47,766 nucleotides of DNA from Trichodesmium sp. MAG_R03 (GCA_023356535.1 JAKQYF010000010.1:1-47766); one strand, 5' to 3'; shown: positions 19,331 to 29,481, counted from the stretch's first letter. The notes: generated by a model from the sequence alone, not told the origin. A program made the numbers and translations.

Positions 19331-19681
19331 AATATGATACTGGCATGACCACTAACTAGCCAGAATGTATAACTCTGAAGGCTGAAAAAAAAAGAGTTAA
19401 TATTACACTACTTTTGAGGATAGTAAGGTACAGTTTCATACTTCCTCCTATTGCCTAAACTGATAAAACTTTGTACCTCACCAACTCCAAAACTGCTGTA
19501 ATTAATTTAATTCAGCCTTACATTAGCAAATATTATTCTAGGTAAACTAATGTAATTTCCCTGATTCTTGGAAAAACATAAGCTATGTGGTTTGGTCACT
19601 AGCTATACTGTCTATAAAAATAGACATAGAATTTTTGTAAAATAATTTATTCTTCAACTTAAGGAGCATGAGGAACGCGAC

Positions 19682-20842
19682 ATGATCCAGACTGACAACG
19701 TAATTGAAACCACTATTCAGCCTGAGCTAGAATCTAGCTATTTATTTCAGCAAACCCCTACTAAACAAGTGAACGATGAGTTAGACATTTTAATTGGAGA
19801 TAAAGAAGAGGATATAGATGCTCAGTCTGATGAGGACGATCTAAAGTCTGGTAAAGTTGTCAAATCTCGTACTCGGACTGCGGGCAAAAAAAAGCATTAT
19901 ACAGAAGACTCAATTCGCCTTTATCTACAAGAAATAGGAAAAATCAGGTTATTGCGGGCTGATGAAGAAATTGAATTAGCCCGTAAGATTGCTGATCTAC
20001 TAGAATTGGAGCGAATTCGAGAAGAGTTAATGTACCACTTAGATAGAGAACCCAAAGTGACTGAGTGGGCAAATGCAGTAGACATGGAATTACCCACTTT
20101 TAAGCGTCGCTTAATACTTGGACGCAGAGCTAAAGAAAAGATGGTACAGTCTAACCTGCGTTTAGTGGTTTCAATAGCCAAAAAGTATATGAACCGAGGT
20201 TTATCATTCCAGGATTTGATTCAAGAAGGTAGTTTGGGATTAATTCGAGCAGCAGAAAAATTTGACCATGAAAAAGGATATAAATTTAGTACCTATGCAA
20301 CTTGGTGGATTCGTCAAGCTATTACCAGAGCGATCGCTGATCAATCTCGTACTATCCGTCTACCAGTTCATCTGTACGAAACTATATCTCGAATTAAGAA
20401 AACTACTAAGCTTCTTTCTCAAGAAATGGGCCGCAAACCTACAGAAGAGGAAATAGCAACTAGCATGGAAATGACTATCGAAAAGTTGCGTTTTATTGCT
20501 AAGTCTGCTCAACTGCCTATATCCCTAGAAACTCCCATTGGAAAAGAAGAGGACTCTCGACTTGGAGATTTTATTGAGTCAGATGGGGAAACTCCTGAAG
20601 ACGAAGTATCCAAAAATTTATTGCGCGAAGACTTAGAAAGTGTTTTAAATAGTTTGAGTCCCCGCGAACGGGATGTATTACGCTTAAGGTATGGCTTGGA
20701 TGACGGTCGAATGAAGACTTTAGAAGAAATTGGGCAAATATTTAATGTAACTCGTGAGCGGATTCGACAAATTGAAGCTAAAGCCCTCAGAAAGTTACGA
20801 CATCCAAATCGGAACAGTATTCTTAAAGAATATATCCGCTAG
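19682..20842 (+). CDS. rpoD: Principal RNA polymerase sigma factor (group 1, SigA/RpoD)
   Basis: This is the main sigma-70 factor directing RNA polymerase to housekeeping promoters. The 386 residues match cyanobacterial SigA: an acidic N-terminal extension (1-75), region 1.2 ([16 protein letters not shown], about 78-93), region 2 with [30 protein letters not shown] and [17 protein letters not shown] (about 157-221), region 3, and region 4 with the helix-turn-helix [20 protein letters not shown] (about 345-364). The start ATG follows an AAGGAG motif about 15 bases upstream. A long non-coding leader region precedes it. Confidence 0.96.
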   Translation: MIQTDNVIETTIQPELESSYLFQQTPTKQVNDELDILIGDKEEDIDAQSDEDDLKSGKVVKSRTRTAGKKKHYTEDSIRLYLQEIGKIRLLRADEEIELARKIADLLELERIREELMYHLDREPKVTEWANAVDMELPTFKRRLILGRRAKEKMVQSNLRLVVSIAKKYMNRGLSFQDLIQEGSLGLIRAAEKFDHEKGYKFSTYATWWIRQAITRAIADQSRTIRLPVHLYETISRIKKTTKLLSQEMGRKPTEEEIATSMEMTIEKLRFIAKSAQLPISLETPIGKEEDSRLGDFIESDGETPEDEVSKNLLREDLESVLNSLSPRERDVLRLRYGLDDGRMKTLEEIGQIFNVTRERIRQIEAKALRKLRHPNRNSILKEYIR

Positions 20843-20885
20843 AAAAGTTAGTTGGTTGTTTGTTACCCAGCTTTTTTGAAGTATC

Positions 20886-20977
20886 AGCGTTGCTGAATAA
20901 TAGTATGAGTTTATTTTCTGGCGAGCAGAAGTTTAACTATATTTATTTGCTAATTCATACTAGGAATCAGCAACGCT
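20886..20977. repeat. 92-bp long-inverted-repeat element after rpoD
   Basis: The ends are the inverted pair AGCGTTGCTGA and TCAGCAACGCT, followed inward by AGTATGA and TCATACT. It starts 43 bases after the rpoD stop. It may be a small MITE. In RNA it would fold into a hairpin and might act in 3'-end formation, but no T-run follows. Confidence 0.6.
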
Positions 20978-21037
20978 TAAAATTAGCTAATCATCATATA
21001 CTATAGAATAGTTCTAAGGAACTTTATTATACCTCCC

Positions 21038-21390
21038 TATAACCAACATTCCGCACTTCTCAACATGAAATTGATGATTTTTATTAATCTATCGCACCTA
21101 ATACTCTCCCTAAAACCCTTATAGCTATGGGCATCGATTTTCACTGTTATAGTCATTCCGAATAAGAATGGGAAACTTTTTTAGCGCCTACCCTCTCACA
21201 GCAAGAAAACCTTGTCTCAATCTAAACCAGAATGACTATATCAAGAATTGTAACTAATTTTTGATGAGCAAATTAGTTATTAAGAAATTTTATTAATATT
21301 GAGTTCTATAATGAGGGTTTTTCCTACAAGTCTCTTTCAAAATGTAAATATAGATGAAGATGTGCAGAATGTCGAGTGATGTCGGCTATA
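21038..21390. repeat. Family B element (B1) carrying family C insert
   Basis: The ends are the inverted sequences CATTCCGCA and TGCAGAATG. The direct repeat CTATAA flanks the element on both sides, compatible with a target-site duplication. The interior CTTATAGCTATGGGCATCGA and TGTAACTAATTTTTGATGAG recur in B3 and B4. A 93-bp family C element (21148-21240) is inserted. It occupies the spacer between rpoD and zipN. Confidence 0.75.
21148..21240. repeat. Family C mini-element (C1) nested in B1
   Basis: It has perfect 11-bp terminal inverted repeats, TATAGTCATTC and GAATGACTATA, 93 bp in total. Copy C2 lies in another B copy at a different position (28526-28619), so C moves independently. Confidence 0.8.
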
Positions 21391-21409
21391 ATTATTTCTG
21401 AAATTAAAA

Positions 21410-23761
21410 TTATCTCAGTACTTTCCAATTACTAATTTGCCATTTTTGATTCCGACGAACTAAATCATAACGAACAAACAAGTTTTCATTGTTAGAATTA
21501 GTCAATTGACCATTCTCATAAAACTCTACCTTTTCTCTAACTTGAGCATCTACTTGAGCTTGATTAACATCTATATTATTCATCTTTACACTGTTGATCT
21601 CTAAATTATGCTCATACTTGCGGTAAAATTTTTCTCGCTTCAGGGCATTAGCTGTAGGCAACCAACGAGAAAGTGCTGGATCCACTAAGATGTTTGGTAA
21701 TTGTTCAATTTGATGATTAGAACCAAGGGCAGAAGCCTTAATATCTAACCAACTTTGAATTGCTAGTCGTGCTACTTCTTTTGTGATTGGTCCTGACCCT
21801 ACGAGGTTTGGCAAATCAGGTTCTGGGATTTCTATTGGAGATCTGTCCAATTGTATCATAGGTTGTTCTTTTTTTAATCCTAATAACCAGCCAATAGTTT
21901 TAATTATTAACAACCCACTAAATCCTATTGCCAAGAATCCCACAACTGTAATTAATATTAAACGACCAAACTTAACAGGCTCTCTTCTACCTAAAGTTTT
22001 GCGTGGACGATTCTCTAGGATAGATTGGGGTAACCCTTCACTGCCCACAGACGTACTTTCATGAAATTCAGGTAAATTACTTATGTTCTTTTCCCTAATT
22101 CTCTCTGAATAGTCACTATAACTTGGACTAGTTACTTGTTGTGGTACACCTCTAATACGTGATGATTTTTGTAATGCTTGAAGCGAATTATCTGAACTAG
22201 CTCCTGGTAGATTAGAGCTTCCCTTACTTGCAAAAGCAACAGTAGCAGTAGTAGTACCTATACCAGAAGTACCTTTATGATCTAAATCTGATACTTTGGA
22301 GTTGTCGAGTTCCTTGGGATCGAACATTTGTTTTGTATCGCGATCGCGACGAGGTTGAACAACTACCCATTGATTAGCTGTCTCTTCTTCTGTTGGTAAA
22401 GCTTCTAGATAAGCTTGAACTTGCTGATCTGCAAAATAGTCTTTTAAAGAAGCTGACTTCTCAGACAAATCACGGAAATGTGGAAACACCTCCTCTGTCA
22501 ACCAATGTTCGGCATAAAGACATAAGCCTGGTAATAAATCTGGAGATTGTTGAGAATTTTCCTTAATAAAAGATAGAGGTTCGTTTTCGTGGCTAAGTTC
22601 TAATGAACGACTAGCCTCTTCGGTTTGCCCTAAAAGTAAAGCACAGACTGATTTCTCTAAATTTACATCTTGACTCCGACCCAATTGTATTAACATCAAC
22701 TTAGCCCTACGAATCAAGGCTGGTTGTTTTTCAGCAAACCCTTTAGCTAAAAAAGTATAAACTGCTAGATATGTACCTACTGCTGAAGGACGACGAGCTT
22801 CAGCCTCAAATAATTTCTTTTGCTCTGCTGTAGTTAAGTGTTGACGTAGCTGCTGCACAAACTTCAGAAAATCCTCTATCCCAAGTCCAGATAGATCTTC
22901 ACCTTTACCATCAATTCCTCCTCGTTCATTCAACATATCTTGAAGAATTTCTATTCCACGGCGACGATCTAAAGCTATTTCTTCTGGTAGTGCTATTAGC
23001 TCTATTATCCTATAAGGGCGTAGCTTATAAAGGTCAGCTTGTATCTCTCCTCGTACTTGGACAAATAGGTTTTCTCGTAGCAACAACCCTAGGCCCGCTT
23101 CTAAAGCTGTAGCTGCACTTTCATATTGTCCTTGTTGCCATTTCTCTCTGCCCAGTTCTAAATTTGCTAGAGCCACTGTAAGGACAACATCTGGCAAAAC
23201 TAATGCTGGGTCTCCAAAACGTCCATCTTTTATAGTAATACTATTATTTAGAAGATAAGGATCAGTAATTTGCAATACTAACTCATATTCTCCTAACTCT
23301 TGTAAAATCAGGATTATGCCCACAAATTGTGGATATTCTATTTCTATGCTAGGAGTATTAGAATCAAACTCAGAGGCAAGTTTAATCTCTTTGTTCTGAG
23401 AACTTATCCTTTTTCCTAAACGCCTAGAAGCAATTTTTGGAATAACTTCTCCAATTTCGTGAAGTTTTGTTTCTTTTTCCTCCCCTTTATCAAGATTTAT
23501 CTGAGAACTTGGACTTAATTCTTCTACTGCTGGCTCGTATATTTTAGCTAAAAAGCCGCCATCATAGTTTTGGCGTTTTTCAGGATCGCAAAGAACAGCA
23601 TAAGCCTCATCGATAAGCTGTTTACGAGCAACTATTGTTGCCTCAGAATACTCCCTTCTAGGAAACTGCTGAGTGCGGTCTCGATGTGCCTGCTTTAACT
23701 GTTCGGCAGTAGCCTGAATTGGTAAACCTAAAATTCGATAATAATCTAGTGGAATCCGCAC
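21410..23761 (-). CDS. zipN: Cell division protein ZipN/Ftn2 (ARC6 homologue)
   Basis: ZipN anchors FtsZ at the division site in cyanobacteria and is homologous to plant plastid ARC6. The 783-residue product begins with a DnaJ-like domain (about 1-70, LDYYRILGLPIQATAEQLKQ, ending DPEKRQNYD). A long helical cytoplasmic region follows, then a basic stretch and a membrane segment (about residues 607-632, LILITVVGFLAIGFSGLLII). The C-terminal extracytoplasmic DUF4101/IMS-type domain (about 665-783) ends ENLFVRYDLVRRNQKWQISNWKVLR. The GTG at 23761 gives the canonical start (M/V)RIPLDYY and has GAGGAA upstream; a TTG five codons earlier is less likely. No residue that usually defines the family is missing. 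Confidence 0.93.
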   Translation of the reverse strand: MRIPLDYYRILGLPIQATAEQLKQAHRDRTQQFPRREYSEATIVARKQLIDEAYAVLCDPEKRQNYDGGFLAKIYEPAVEELSPSSQINLDKGEEKETKLHEIGEVIPKIASRRLGKRISSQNKEIKLASEFDSNTPSIEIEYPQFVGIILILQELGEYELVLQITDPYLLNNSITIKDGRFGDPALVLPDVVLTVALANLELGREKWQQGQYESAATALEAGLGLLLRENLFVQVRGEIQADLYKLRPYRIIELIALPEEIALDRRRGIEILQDMLNERGGIDGKGEDLSGLGIEDFLKFVQQLRQHLTTAEQKKLFEAEARRPSAVGTYLAVYTFLAKGFAEKQPALIRRAKLMLIQLGRSQDVNLEKSVCALLLGQTEEASRSLELSHENEPLSFIKENSQQSPDLLPGLCLYAEHWLTEEVFPHFRDLSEKSASLKDYFADQQVQAYLEALPTEEETANQWVVVQPRRDRDTKQMFDPKELDNSKVSDLDHKGTSGIGTTTATVAFASKGSSNLPGASSDNSLQALQKSSRIRGVPQQVTSPSYSDYSERIREKNISNLPEFHESTSVGSEGLPQSILENRPRKTLGRREPVKFGRLILITVVGFLAIGFSGLLIIKTIGWLLGLKKEQPMIQLDRSPIEIPEPDLPNLVGSGPITKEVARLAIQSWLDIKASALGSNHQIEQLPNILVDPALSRWLPTANALKREKFYRKYEHNLEINSVKMNNIDVNQAQVDAQVREKVEFYENGQLTNSNNENLFVRYDLVRRNQKWQISNWKVLR

Positions 23762-24003
23762 AGTGCATTTCCTCAAAGGCGAGTTACTATATTAGTTAAT
23801 AATATCGTTTTTTGCTTGCTAATAAAGGTTTTTTTGTTACTTTACAACATTCTCGGTTATGAAGCTAGTAAAATTTGTTTGCTTTGATACACCATTCCCA
23901 TATAAGCTGATAATTATAAAGTCATTAGGGACTTTTGCTAAACATTACACAAATTACACAAACAAAATTTCTCAATTAATAATACTAGCTTAGGACATAT
24001 AAA

Positions 24004-25035
24004 ATGATCCAAGAACGTACCGTACCTAATTTTGATACTAATAGTATAAAAATCACTAAAGAAGAAGGATTAATACTATATGAAGATATGGTTTTAGGAC
24101 GCTTGTTTGAAGATAAATGTGCTGAAATGTATTACCGAGGTAAAATGTTTGGATTTGTCCATCTGTATAATGGACAAGAAGCAGTTTCTTCCGGTGTGAT
24201 TAAAGCCATGCGCCAAGATGAAGATTTTGTTTGTAGCACTTATAGAGACCATGTTCATGCTCTAAGTGCTGGTGTACCTGCACGGGAAGTAATGGCTGAA
24301 TTATTTGGCAAAGCTACAGGTTGTTCTCAAGGTCGTGGTGGTTCGATGCATATGTTCTCGGCTACACACAATCTATTGGGAGGTTATGCTTTTGTTGCTG
24401 AAGGTATTCCAGTCGCCACTGGGGCAGCTTTTCAGAGTAAATATCGTCGCGAAACTATGGGAAATGAAACTGCTAACCAAGTAACAGCTTGTTTCTTTGG
24501 AGATGGAGCTTGCAATAATGGCCAGTTTTTTGAATGTCTTAATATGGCTACATTGTGGAAACTACCAATTATTTACGTAGTAGAAAATAACAAATGGGCA
24601 ATTGGTATGGCTCACGAACGCGCTACTTCTGAACCGGAAATTTACAAAAAAGCTCATGCCTTTGGTATGGTAGGTGTGGAAGTTGATGGTATGGATGTAT
24701 TAGCAGTAAATTCTTCTGCTCAGGAAGCTGTTGCTCGGGCTCGTGCTGGAGAAGGGCCAACTTTAATTGAAGCTTTGACTTATCGTTTCCGAGGACATTC
24801 TTTGGCGGACCCTGATGAATTACGAGATCAAGAAGAAAAGGAATATTGGTTTTCTCGTGACCCTATTAAACAATTTACAACTTACTTAACAGAAAATAAT
24901 TTGGTAGATGTTGCAGAGTTAATAGCAATTGATCAAAAGATTGAGAAGTTAATTACTGAAGCTGTTGATTTTGCTACCAAGAGTCCAGAACCAGGGTCAG
25001 ATGAACTATATCGGTACGTTTTTGCAGAGGATTAG
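24004..25035 (+). CDS. pdhA: Pyruvate dehydrogenase E1 component, alpha subunit
   Basis: PdhA pairs with PdhB (9687-10670) in pyruvate dehydrogenase E1 and binds thiamine diphosphate. The 343 residues include [24 protein letters not shown], the TPP-binding motif [17 protein letters not shown] ending VVENN (about 166-196), and the phosphorylation-loop-like [15 protein letters not shown]. The length is typical of cyanobacterial and plastid-type PdhA. It diverges from zipN across a 242-bp intergenic region. A conserved hairpin (family J) and a family A element follow the stop. Confidence 0.96.
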   Translation: MIQERTVPNFDTNSIKITKEEGLILYEDMVLGRLFEDKCAEMYYRGKMFGFVHLYNGQEAVSSGVIKAMRQDEDFVCSTYRDHVHALSAGVPAREVMAELFGKATGCSQGRGGSMHMFSATHNLLGGYAFVAEGIPVATGAAFQSKYRRETMGNETANQVTACFFGDGACNNGQFFECLNMATLWKLPIIYVVENNKWAIGMAHERATSEPEIYKKAHAFGMVGVEVDGMDVLAVNSSAQEAVARARAGEGPTLIEALTYRFRGHSLADPDELRDQEEKEYWFSRDPIKQFTTYLTENNLVDVAELIAIDQKIEKLITEAVDFATKSPEPGSDELYRYVFAED

Positions 25036-25129
25036 TTAGTCAAGATAGATTGTTGATTTAATTGTAATTAAGTAATTGGGTTTCTCGTTTTTAGCTAAAT
25101 CCTCCAAAAACTTAACACCATAATTTTTA

Positions 25130-25188
25130 ATTTGGTGTGATCTGAATCTGTGGTGGTCAATTAATGGGACATCAAGTCCCATTAATTA
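25130..25188 (+). repeat. Family J hairpin (J1) downstream of pdhA
   Basis: AATTAATGGGAC, a five-base ATCAA loop, then GTCCCATTAATT form a 12-bp stem (25159-25187). The same hairpin core recurs at 38254-38288 after cpcA, together with about 25 related upstream bases. It lies about 95 bases after the pdhA stop. No long T-run follows, so it is not a standard terminator. Confidence 0.65.
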
Positions 25189-25492
25189 GGGTTTGCTGAA
25201 AAAGTCTTTTTCAGAAGTAGGGGACCCACTCCTAATATCTTCCAGGAGGAAATGTAGGGACGTTGCATAACCAAAATGAGTTTTCCTGACGGAATGCTGC
25301 TCAAACATGTCGCGTAGCGTTAGCGGAGCTTTGCGTTAGCAAAACGTCCCTACAGAGGAATGGGAAATTGATAGAGTAGGTAGTCGGATATATTTGTACC
25401 TTGATTTTTATGCCTAGGGAGCGACCAAAATACTAACTTTTTGAGCTTTCAGGACCGAAAACTAGACACTTTTCTCAAGGCCAAAAAGTTAC
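25184..25492 (+). repeat. Family A element (A5), right end lost
   Basis: The left end TTAGGGTTTGCTGA and body match A3. The K module (25254-25353) is present but inverted relative to A3 and A6 while the flanking arms keep the same orientation. The right terminal repeat is missing; the sequence changes near 25490. Confidence 0.8.
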
Positions 25493-25530
25493 AGTAACCT
25501 GAAACAGATCCTATTGAATTATGGTGGTCT

Positions 25531-25786
25531 TGACATCCTCCCCGGCCTAAAGGCACTGGGTAACAACCGAGCCTTAGCCCCTCAGCGGTTTGACATCTCA
25601 CAGGCTGCTACTACTTTGGCAGTAGTCTGGCTGCTGGCCTCCCTGTCCGTTTTTTGTCTCGGTAAGCCCACCCGCGACTAATATATTTATTGTGAACTAA
25701 AAAGCAAGAAGGACATAACCTGTGGAAAAAAATAAACTAAAAAGTAGCCCGCTTATGGGCGAGGCTTTAAACCCAATTTTTCGGTA
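25531..25786 (-). mobile_element. IS605-derived mini-element without tnpB (D1)
   Basis: This 256-bp element runs from the IS605-type right end (TGACATCCTCCCCGGCCTAA) to the left-end hairpin (CCCGCTTATGGGCGAGG, then CCAATTTTTCGGTAA), in reverse orientation. Between them it keeps only about 150 bases of right-end-proximal sequence, including CAGGCTGCTACTACTTTGGC and CCCACCCGCGACTAATATAT. The latter corresponds to the end of tnpB (the LVAGG coding region). It matches D2 at 29022. It would depend on a transposase in trans. Confidence 0.75.
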
Positions 25787-26700
25787 ACTCAAATCTTTTT
25801 TGCGAAGTTTTTCTCCCACAACTAGCAGAAATGGTTAATAGAATCATTTCTGTTGCACTGCAAGTTAATAAATCCTCAACATTTAAAAAATTGGTTTGCT
25901 AAGTGCTGTTAATCTACCTCATAACAACGGGAAAAACTATATAAAATTAAACAACATCAATTATTACCCACATATAAGGGTATCTGAGCTAAGATATTCT
26001 ACAATTAAAATAACGGTTATTAAATTTTTATGGATAGGGATAGCACCTGGTGATTACATTAAAAATTAGCTATGGTTGACGGGGCTTTGGGTCAGTGATC
26101 AGCTAATTTTTTTGACTCTATATAATATTGTCTTTGCGTAAGTCCTGATATATGTAACTTAATATTGTAGTTCTATGTGTGGGTATGGTGAAAATTAACT
26201 TCCCAAAAGTTAAGTAGGTAAAGGAAAAAGCTAAATAGTAAATTTCAATGGCTCTGAAACACTAAACATCAAAATGAAATTACTAATTATCGGTAAGGAT
26301 TCAGGTGTCTCAAACCCAGTCAGAGAGTGAATTATGAAAATGACTGACCCAGGAATTTAATAATCTCATTCTCAATCATGACGAAAATCAAGGTTTGTAG
26401 CCATTTCAGTCTTGAGAATATAATTTGGGAAGCAATTACTCTAAATGCTTATCCTTCAAGACTTATAGACTTTTCCATGGGACCTGAATCCTTAGCATTC
26501 AGGAGTATAAAGTCAGAGACTTCTCAATAAAAAAGTATTCCTTTTGGATCAAATTTCCAGCCTTAGTGGGAATCAAATCAAATAAGTAAGTAAAGTCCAC
26601 AAATTGGATAATTTATTTTTTACTACGCCTTAAGTAATAGACTAAATAAATATTGTAGGAGAATTTAAAGAAAACTTCTCCATTAGGGGGCAAGAATTTT
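25787..26700. other. Gene-free spacer upstream of the htrA locus
   Basis: These roughly 0.9 kb hold no supported ORF. They contain an isolated terminator-like hairpin at 26061-26113 and an H-like end (TTTGCGTAAGTCCTGATAT) near 26133. The rest is AT-rich and unassigned. Confidence 0.4.
26061..26113 (+). terminator. Orphan terminator-like hairpin
   Basis: AAAAATTAGCT (26061-26071) pairs perfectly with AGCTAATTTTT (26101-26111), and the T-run extends to 26113. It lies about 1 kb after pdhA and about 730 bases before the protease gene, with no protein gene directly upstream. It could end an unannotated small RNA, or could simply be an AT-rich palindrome. Confidence 0.4.
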
Positions 26701-26805
26701 TACAGCGCTTTCCGTTGCTCTGATGTACACCAACGCGGGCTAGATGTCCCTCATACATGATTTTTACCATTTACCCTGTACCTTATTGGCCCGAAATCTG
26801 CTGTA
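26701..26805 (+). repeat. Family F element (F3)
   Basis: This 105-bp element runs from TACAGCGCTTTCC to GCTGTA, with clear terminal inverted repeats TACAGC/GCTGTA. It ends 36 bases before the protease start codon, so it occupies the immediate promoter/leader region. Confidence 0.8.
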
Positions 26806-26841
26806 ATTTTTGATAGACTAACCAATTACAGATAAATAACA

Positions 26842-28086
26842 ATGAAAAATACAATAGGCAAAGTATTTTGGAAACAACCTTTAACTTATTTATTACTACT
26901 AGCAGGAGCAGTCGGAGCATTATTAGGTGAGCGCCTGATATTCCAAACAAGTAGCTCTCTGGAAAACTCAAGCCAGCTTACTCAATTATCAGTTACTCAA
27001 TCTCTTAGCAAAACTGATAATACTTCTAACTTAAAAAAGTCTACTTGGCTACCAGTTAAAGCACCCATTTCCAATAGTAACTTTATTGTAGATGCGGTCC
27101 AAAAAAATGGCCCAGCAGTGGTCAGGATTAATGCTTCTCGAACCGTTAACCAAAGACCTAATATGTTTGGCAGAGGAATACCAGAAGATTTCTATGGTTT
27201 TGAATTACCTAGATCCCGTAATGGTCCAGTTGAGCAAGGAACTGGTTCTGGTTTTATCATCAGTTCTGATGGTAATATTTTGACAAATGCTCATGTTGTC
27301 GAGGGTTCAAATATTGTAGAAGTTGTACTTAAAGATGGTCGTCGCTTTCAAGGTCAAGTATTGGGTACAGATTCTGTAACTGATGTAGCAGTAGTTAAAA
27401 TTGATGCTGATAATCTTCCAACTGTTTCTCTAGGAGATTCAAATAATCTGCAACCTGGAGAATGGGCGATCGCTATTGGTAACCCTCTAGGTCTAGATAA
27501 TTCTGTGACAGTGGGAATAATTAGTGCCACAGGTCGTTCTAGTAATGATGTGGGTGTTCCAGATAAGCGGGTAGGATTTATTCAAACGGATGCAGCGATT
27601 AATCCTGGTAATTCTGGTGGCCCTCTGTTAAATCAAAATGGTGAGGTAATTGGTATTAATACAGCTATTATTGATGGGGCTCAAGGTTTAGGATTTGCAA
27701 TTCCTATTAATAATGCCCAACAAATTGCTCAACAATTAATCAAGGTAGGTAAAGCAGAACATGCTTATTTAGGTATTGCTATGCAAACACTTACACCACA
27801 ACTTAAGCAAGAACTTAACCGAAACTTCAATACAAATATGTTTAGGGATAAAGGTGTATTAGTAATGCAAGTTGTTCCTAATTCTCCTGCTGATCAAAGT
27901 GGTTTACAACCCGGAGATATAATTGAAAAAATTGATAATCAAACTATTACTTCATCTGAAAATGTACAACAAATTGTTCAAAAGAAAACAGTAGGTAGTT
28001 TGTTAGAGTTAGAAATTAATCGGAATGGTCAAAACTTGAATTTTCAGGTGCGAACTGGAAATTTACCATCTCGATTAAGAGGATAA
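26842..28086 (+). CDS. HtrA/Deg-family serine protease with PDZ domain
   Basis: This is a 414-residue trypsin-like periplasmic or lumenal protease for damaged proteins. The N-terminal membrane/signal segment covers about residues 13-30. The catalytic triad is visible: His151 in LTNAHVVEG, Asp181 in [10 protein letters not shown], Ser258 in [10 protein letters not shown] single PDZ domain fills about 315-410 ([27 protein letters not shown]). Length and single PDZ match the cyanobacterial HtrA, HhoA and HhoB trio; I cannot tell which of the three. A family F element sits just upstream of the start, so the promoter may have been remodelled. Confidence 0.93.
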   Translation: MKNTIGKVFWKQPLTYLLLLAGAVGALLGERLIFQTSSSLENSSQLTQLSVTQSLSKTDNTSNLKKSTWLPVKAPISNSNFIVDAVQKNGPAVVRINASRTVNQRPNMFGRGIPEDFYGFELPRSRNGPVEQGTGSGFIISSDGNILTNAHVVEGSNIVEVVLKDGRRFQGQVLGTDSVTDVAVVKIDADNLPTVSLGDSNNLQPGEWAIAIGNPLGLDNSVTVGIISATGRSSNDVGVPDKRVGFIQTDAAINPGNSGGPLLNQNGEVIGINTAIIDGAQGLGFAIPINNAQQIAQQLIKVGKAEHAYLGIAMQTLTPQLKQELNRNFNTNMFRDKGVLVMQVVPNSPADQSGLQPGDIIEKIDNQTITSSENVQQIVQKKTVGSLLELEINRNGQNLNFQVRTGNLPSRLRG

Positions 28087-28351
28087 TTTGGAGATTATTT
28101 CGGTTTTTTACGGTCGTGCTACATTTTAATAGATACCTTCAGAAACTAAGTTTTAGTCTAGTAGTTTTCATGGGAGCATCTTGTTCCCTTTCTAAGAGTT
28201 GTTAGTTCCCATCCATGTACTAAGCTTTTCTGCATTGAAATGACTTATTGTTGTATGCCTCGTTCAGAGAAAAACCCTTCTAAATTATCAAATTCTGAAT
28301 TCTAAATTCTAGCTAAGCTAATACGCATTTTAAATCAGTATTAGCTTAATT
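28087..28351. other. Spacer after the HtrA gene
   Basis: There is no supported ORF or strong terminator. A short A/T-rich tandem (AAATTCTGAATTCTAAATTCTAG, units AATTCT) lies near 28290-28312. Family E begins at its right edge. Confidence 0.35.
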
Positions 28352-28380
28352 ACCTACATTCCGTACATCAAAATGTAGTA

Positions 28381-28725
28381 TCTCACATTCCGCACTTCTT
28401 AACATTAACTTGATAAGTTTTATTAATGTATCGCCCATAATGCAATCCCTGAGACCTTTATAGCTATGGACATCGATTTTTCCTGTGATCAAGAATTGTA
28501 ACTAATTTTCTCATCAAGAATTAGTTATAGTCATTCCGAATAAGAATGGGATACTTTTTCAGCTAAAAACCCTTTCACAGCAAGAAAATCTTGTCTCAAT
28601 CTAAATCAGAATGACTATATTAATAATTTTTATTGACATCAAGTTCTAGAATGAATGTTTTTCCTATAAGTCTCTTTGAAAATATAAATATACATAAAGA
28701 TATATGAAGATCTGCGGAATGTCGG
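28381..28725. repeat. Family B element (B2) carrying family C insert
   Basis: The ends are CACATTCCGCA and TGCGGAATGTCG. The direct repeat GTAGTAT flanks the element on both sides, compatible with a 7-bp target duplication in family E sequence. Family C copy C2 (28526-28619) is inserted at a different internal site than in B1. Confidence 0.75.
28526..28619. repeat. Family C mini-element (C2) nested in B2
   Basis: It spans 94 bp with terminal repeats TATAGTCATTC and GAATGACTATA identical to C1. It is inserted after AATTAGTTA in B2, whereas C1 is inserted about 60-70 bases earlier in the B consensus. Confidence 0.8.
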
Positions 28726-28946
28726 TAGTATATTAAACTAGGGATTGAAAACCTGACCTGATAATAACTAGATTGAAAACCTTGCCTGATAATAACTATG
28801 AAGTTTGTATGTCAAAATAAATATTACATAACCTATTGATAGTTATTAGTAATAACAGAGGCTATAATACAACTAATTCGTTACAAATTCTCCTTGTAGT
28901 GTACTTATGGTAAAGAATGTGGGTTATTACGATCCCTAATGACGAA

Positions 28947-29353
28947 ACCAATCCTATTTTCTTGATGTTAATCGTGAATTGTGCCACTTTTTGATAATAG
29001 GTTTGGAGTATTGGTTGTTCGTTGACATCCTCCCCGGCCTAAAGGTACAGGAATTCCTACCGAGCCGTATATCCTCGGCGGGTTGAGGTTTCACGGGCTG
29101 CCGCTACTTTGGCAGTAGTCTTACACTTGCCGACCCGTCCGTTTTTTGTCTCGGATTGTCTCGGATTGCCCACCCGCGACTAATATATTTCCTGTGAACT
29201 AAAAACCATGGTAACATGACCTGTGAAAAAAATCAACTAAAAAGTCCCCCGCTTATGGGCGAGGCTTTAAACCCAATTTTTTGGTAAAACTTTCAGAGTT
29301 TATTTCTTGTTTTTTAATTATTACAACCTATGGGCGGTTTGCTTGGAAAATAT
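28947..29353 (+). repeat. Family G repeat (G2) interrupted by D2
   Basis: The left part (CCAATCCTATTTTCTTG, GCCACTTTTTG) and the right part (AACTTTCAGAGTTTATTTCT, TTACAACCTATGGGCG) match family G. They are separated by the IS605-derived D2 element at 29022-29287, a clean nested insertion. Confidence 0.65.
29022..29287 (-). mobile_element. IS605-derived mini-element without tnpB (D2)
   Basis: This roughly 266-bp element has the same structure as D1: right end TTGACATCCTCCCCGGCC, GGCTGCCGCTACTTTGGCAG, CCCACCCGCGACTAATATAT, left-end hairpin CCCGCTTATGGGCGAGG and terminus CCAATTTTTTGGTAAAA. A short internal duplication (TTGTCTCGGA twice) is specific to this copy. It is nested in family G sequence and has no ORF. 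Confidence 0.75.
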
Positions 29354-29481
29354 CGTAGTATTTTTCATCCTTTTCCCCTTTCAGTGATACTTGAGATAAA
29401 AAAATCCTAATGTAATAATTTTTTTGAGAATTATAATTATTTATTCTTGTCAAGAATGAAGATTAATTAAGATGAATATGG

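Larger units (their letters stand above)
18029..19681. other. Long gene-free spacer upstream of the sigma factor gene
   Basis: These roughly 1.65 kb hold no supported protein gene. They include a family H element (18762-18861, ends AGGACTT and GTAAGTCC) and a segment at about 19130-19330 that recurs at about 31455-31645. An imperfect inverted repeat GTAGATATATAATCTATCTAC lies at 18231-18251. The rest is AT-rich. The sigma gene promoter must lie at the right edge. Such length is unusual for bacteria but common in Trichodesmium. Confidence 0.5.
28352..28905 (+). repeat. Family E repeat (E2) interrupted by B2
   Basis: The left tip (CTACATTCCGTACATCA and the complementary ATGTAG) is at 28352-28379. 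The remaining E sequence (AAACTAGGGATTGAAAAC, AACTATGAAGTTTGTATG) resumes after B2 at 28726. A piece containing GATTGAAAACC is duplicated locally. This shows B2 inserted into a pre-existing E copy. It is non-coding. Confidence 0.6.

Noticed and set aside
14290..28790. GATTGAAA-type sequences in family E that recall the 3' end of CRISPR repeats
   Set aside because: They are not regularly spaced, have no repeat-spacer structure and belong to a dispersed repeat. No cas genes are nearby.
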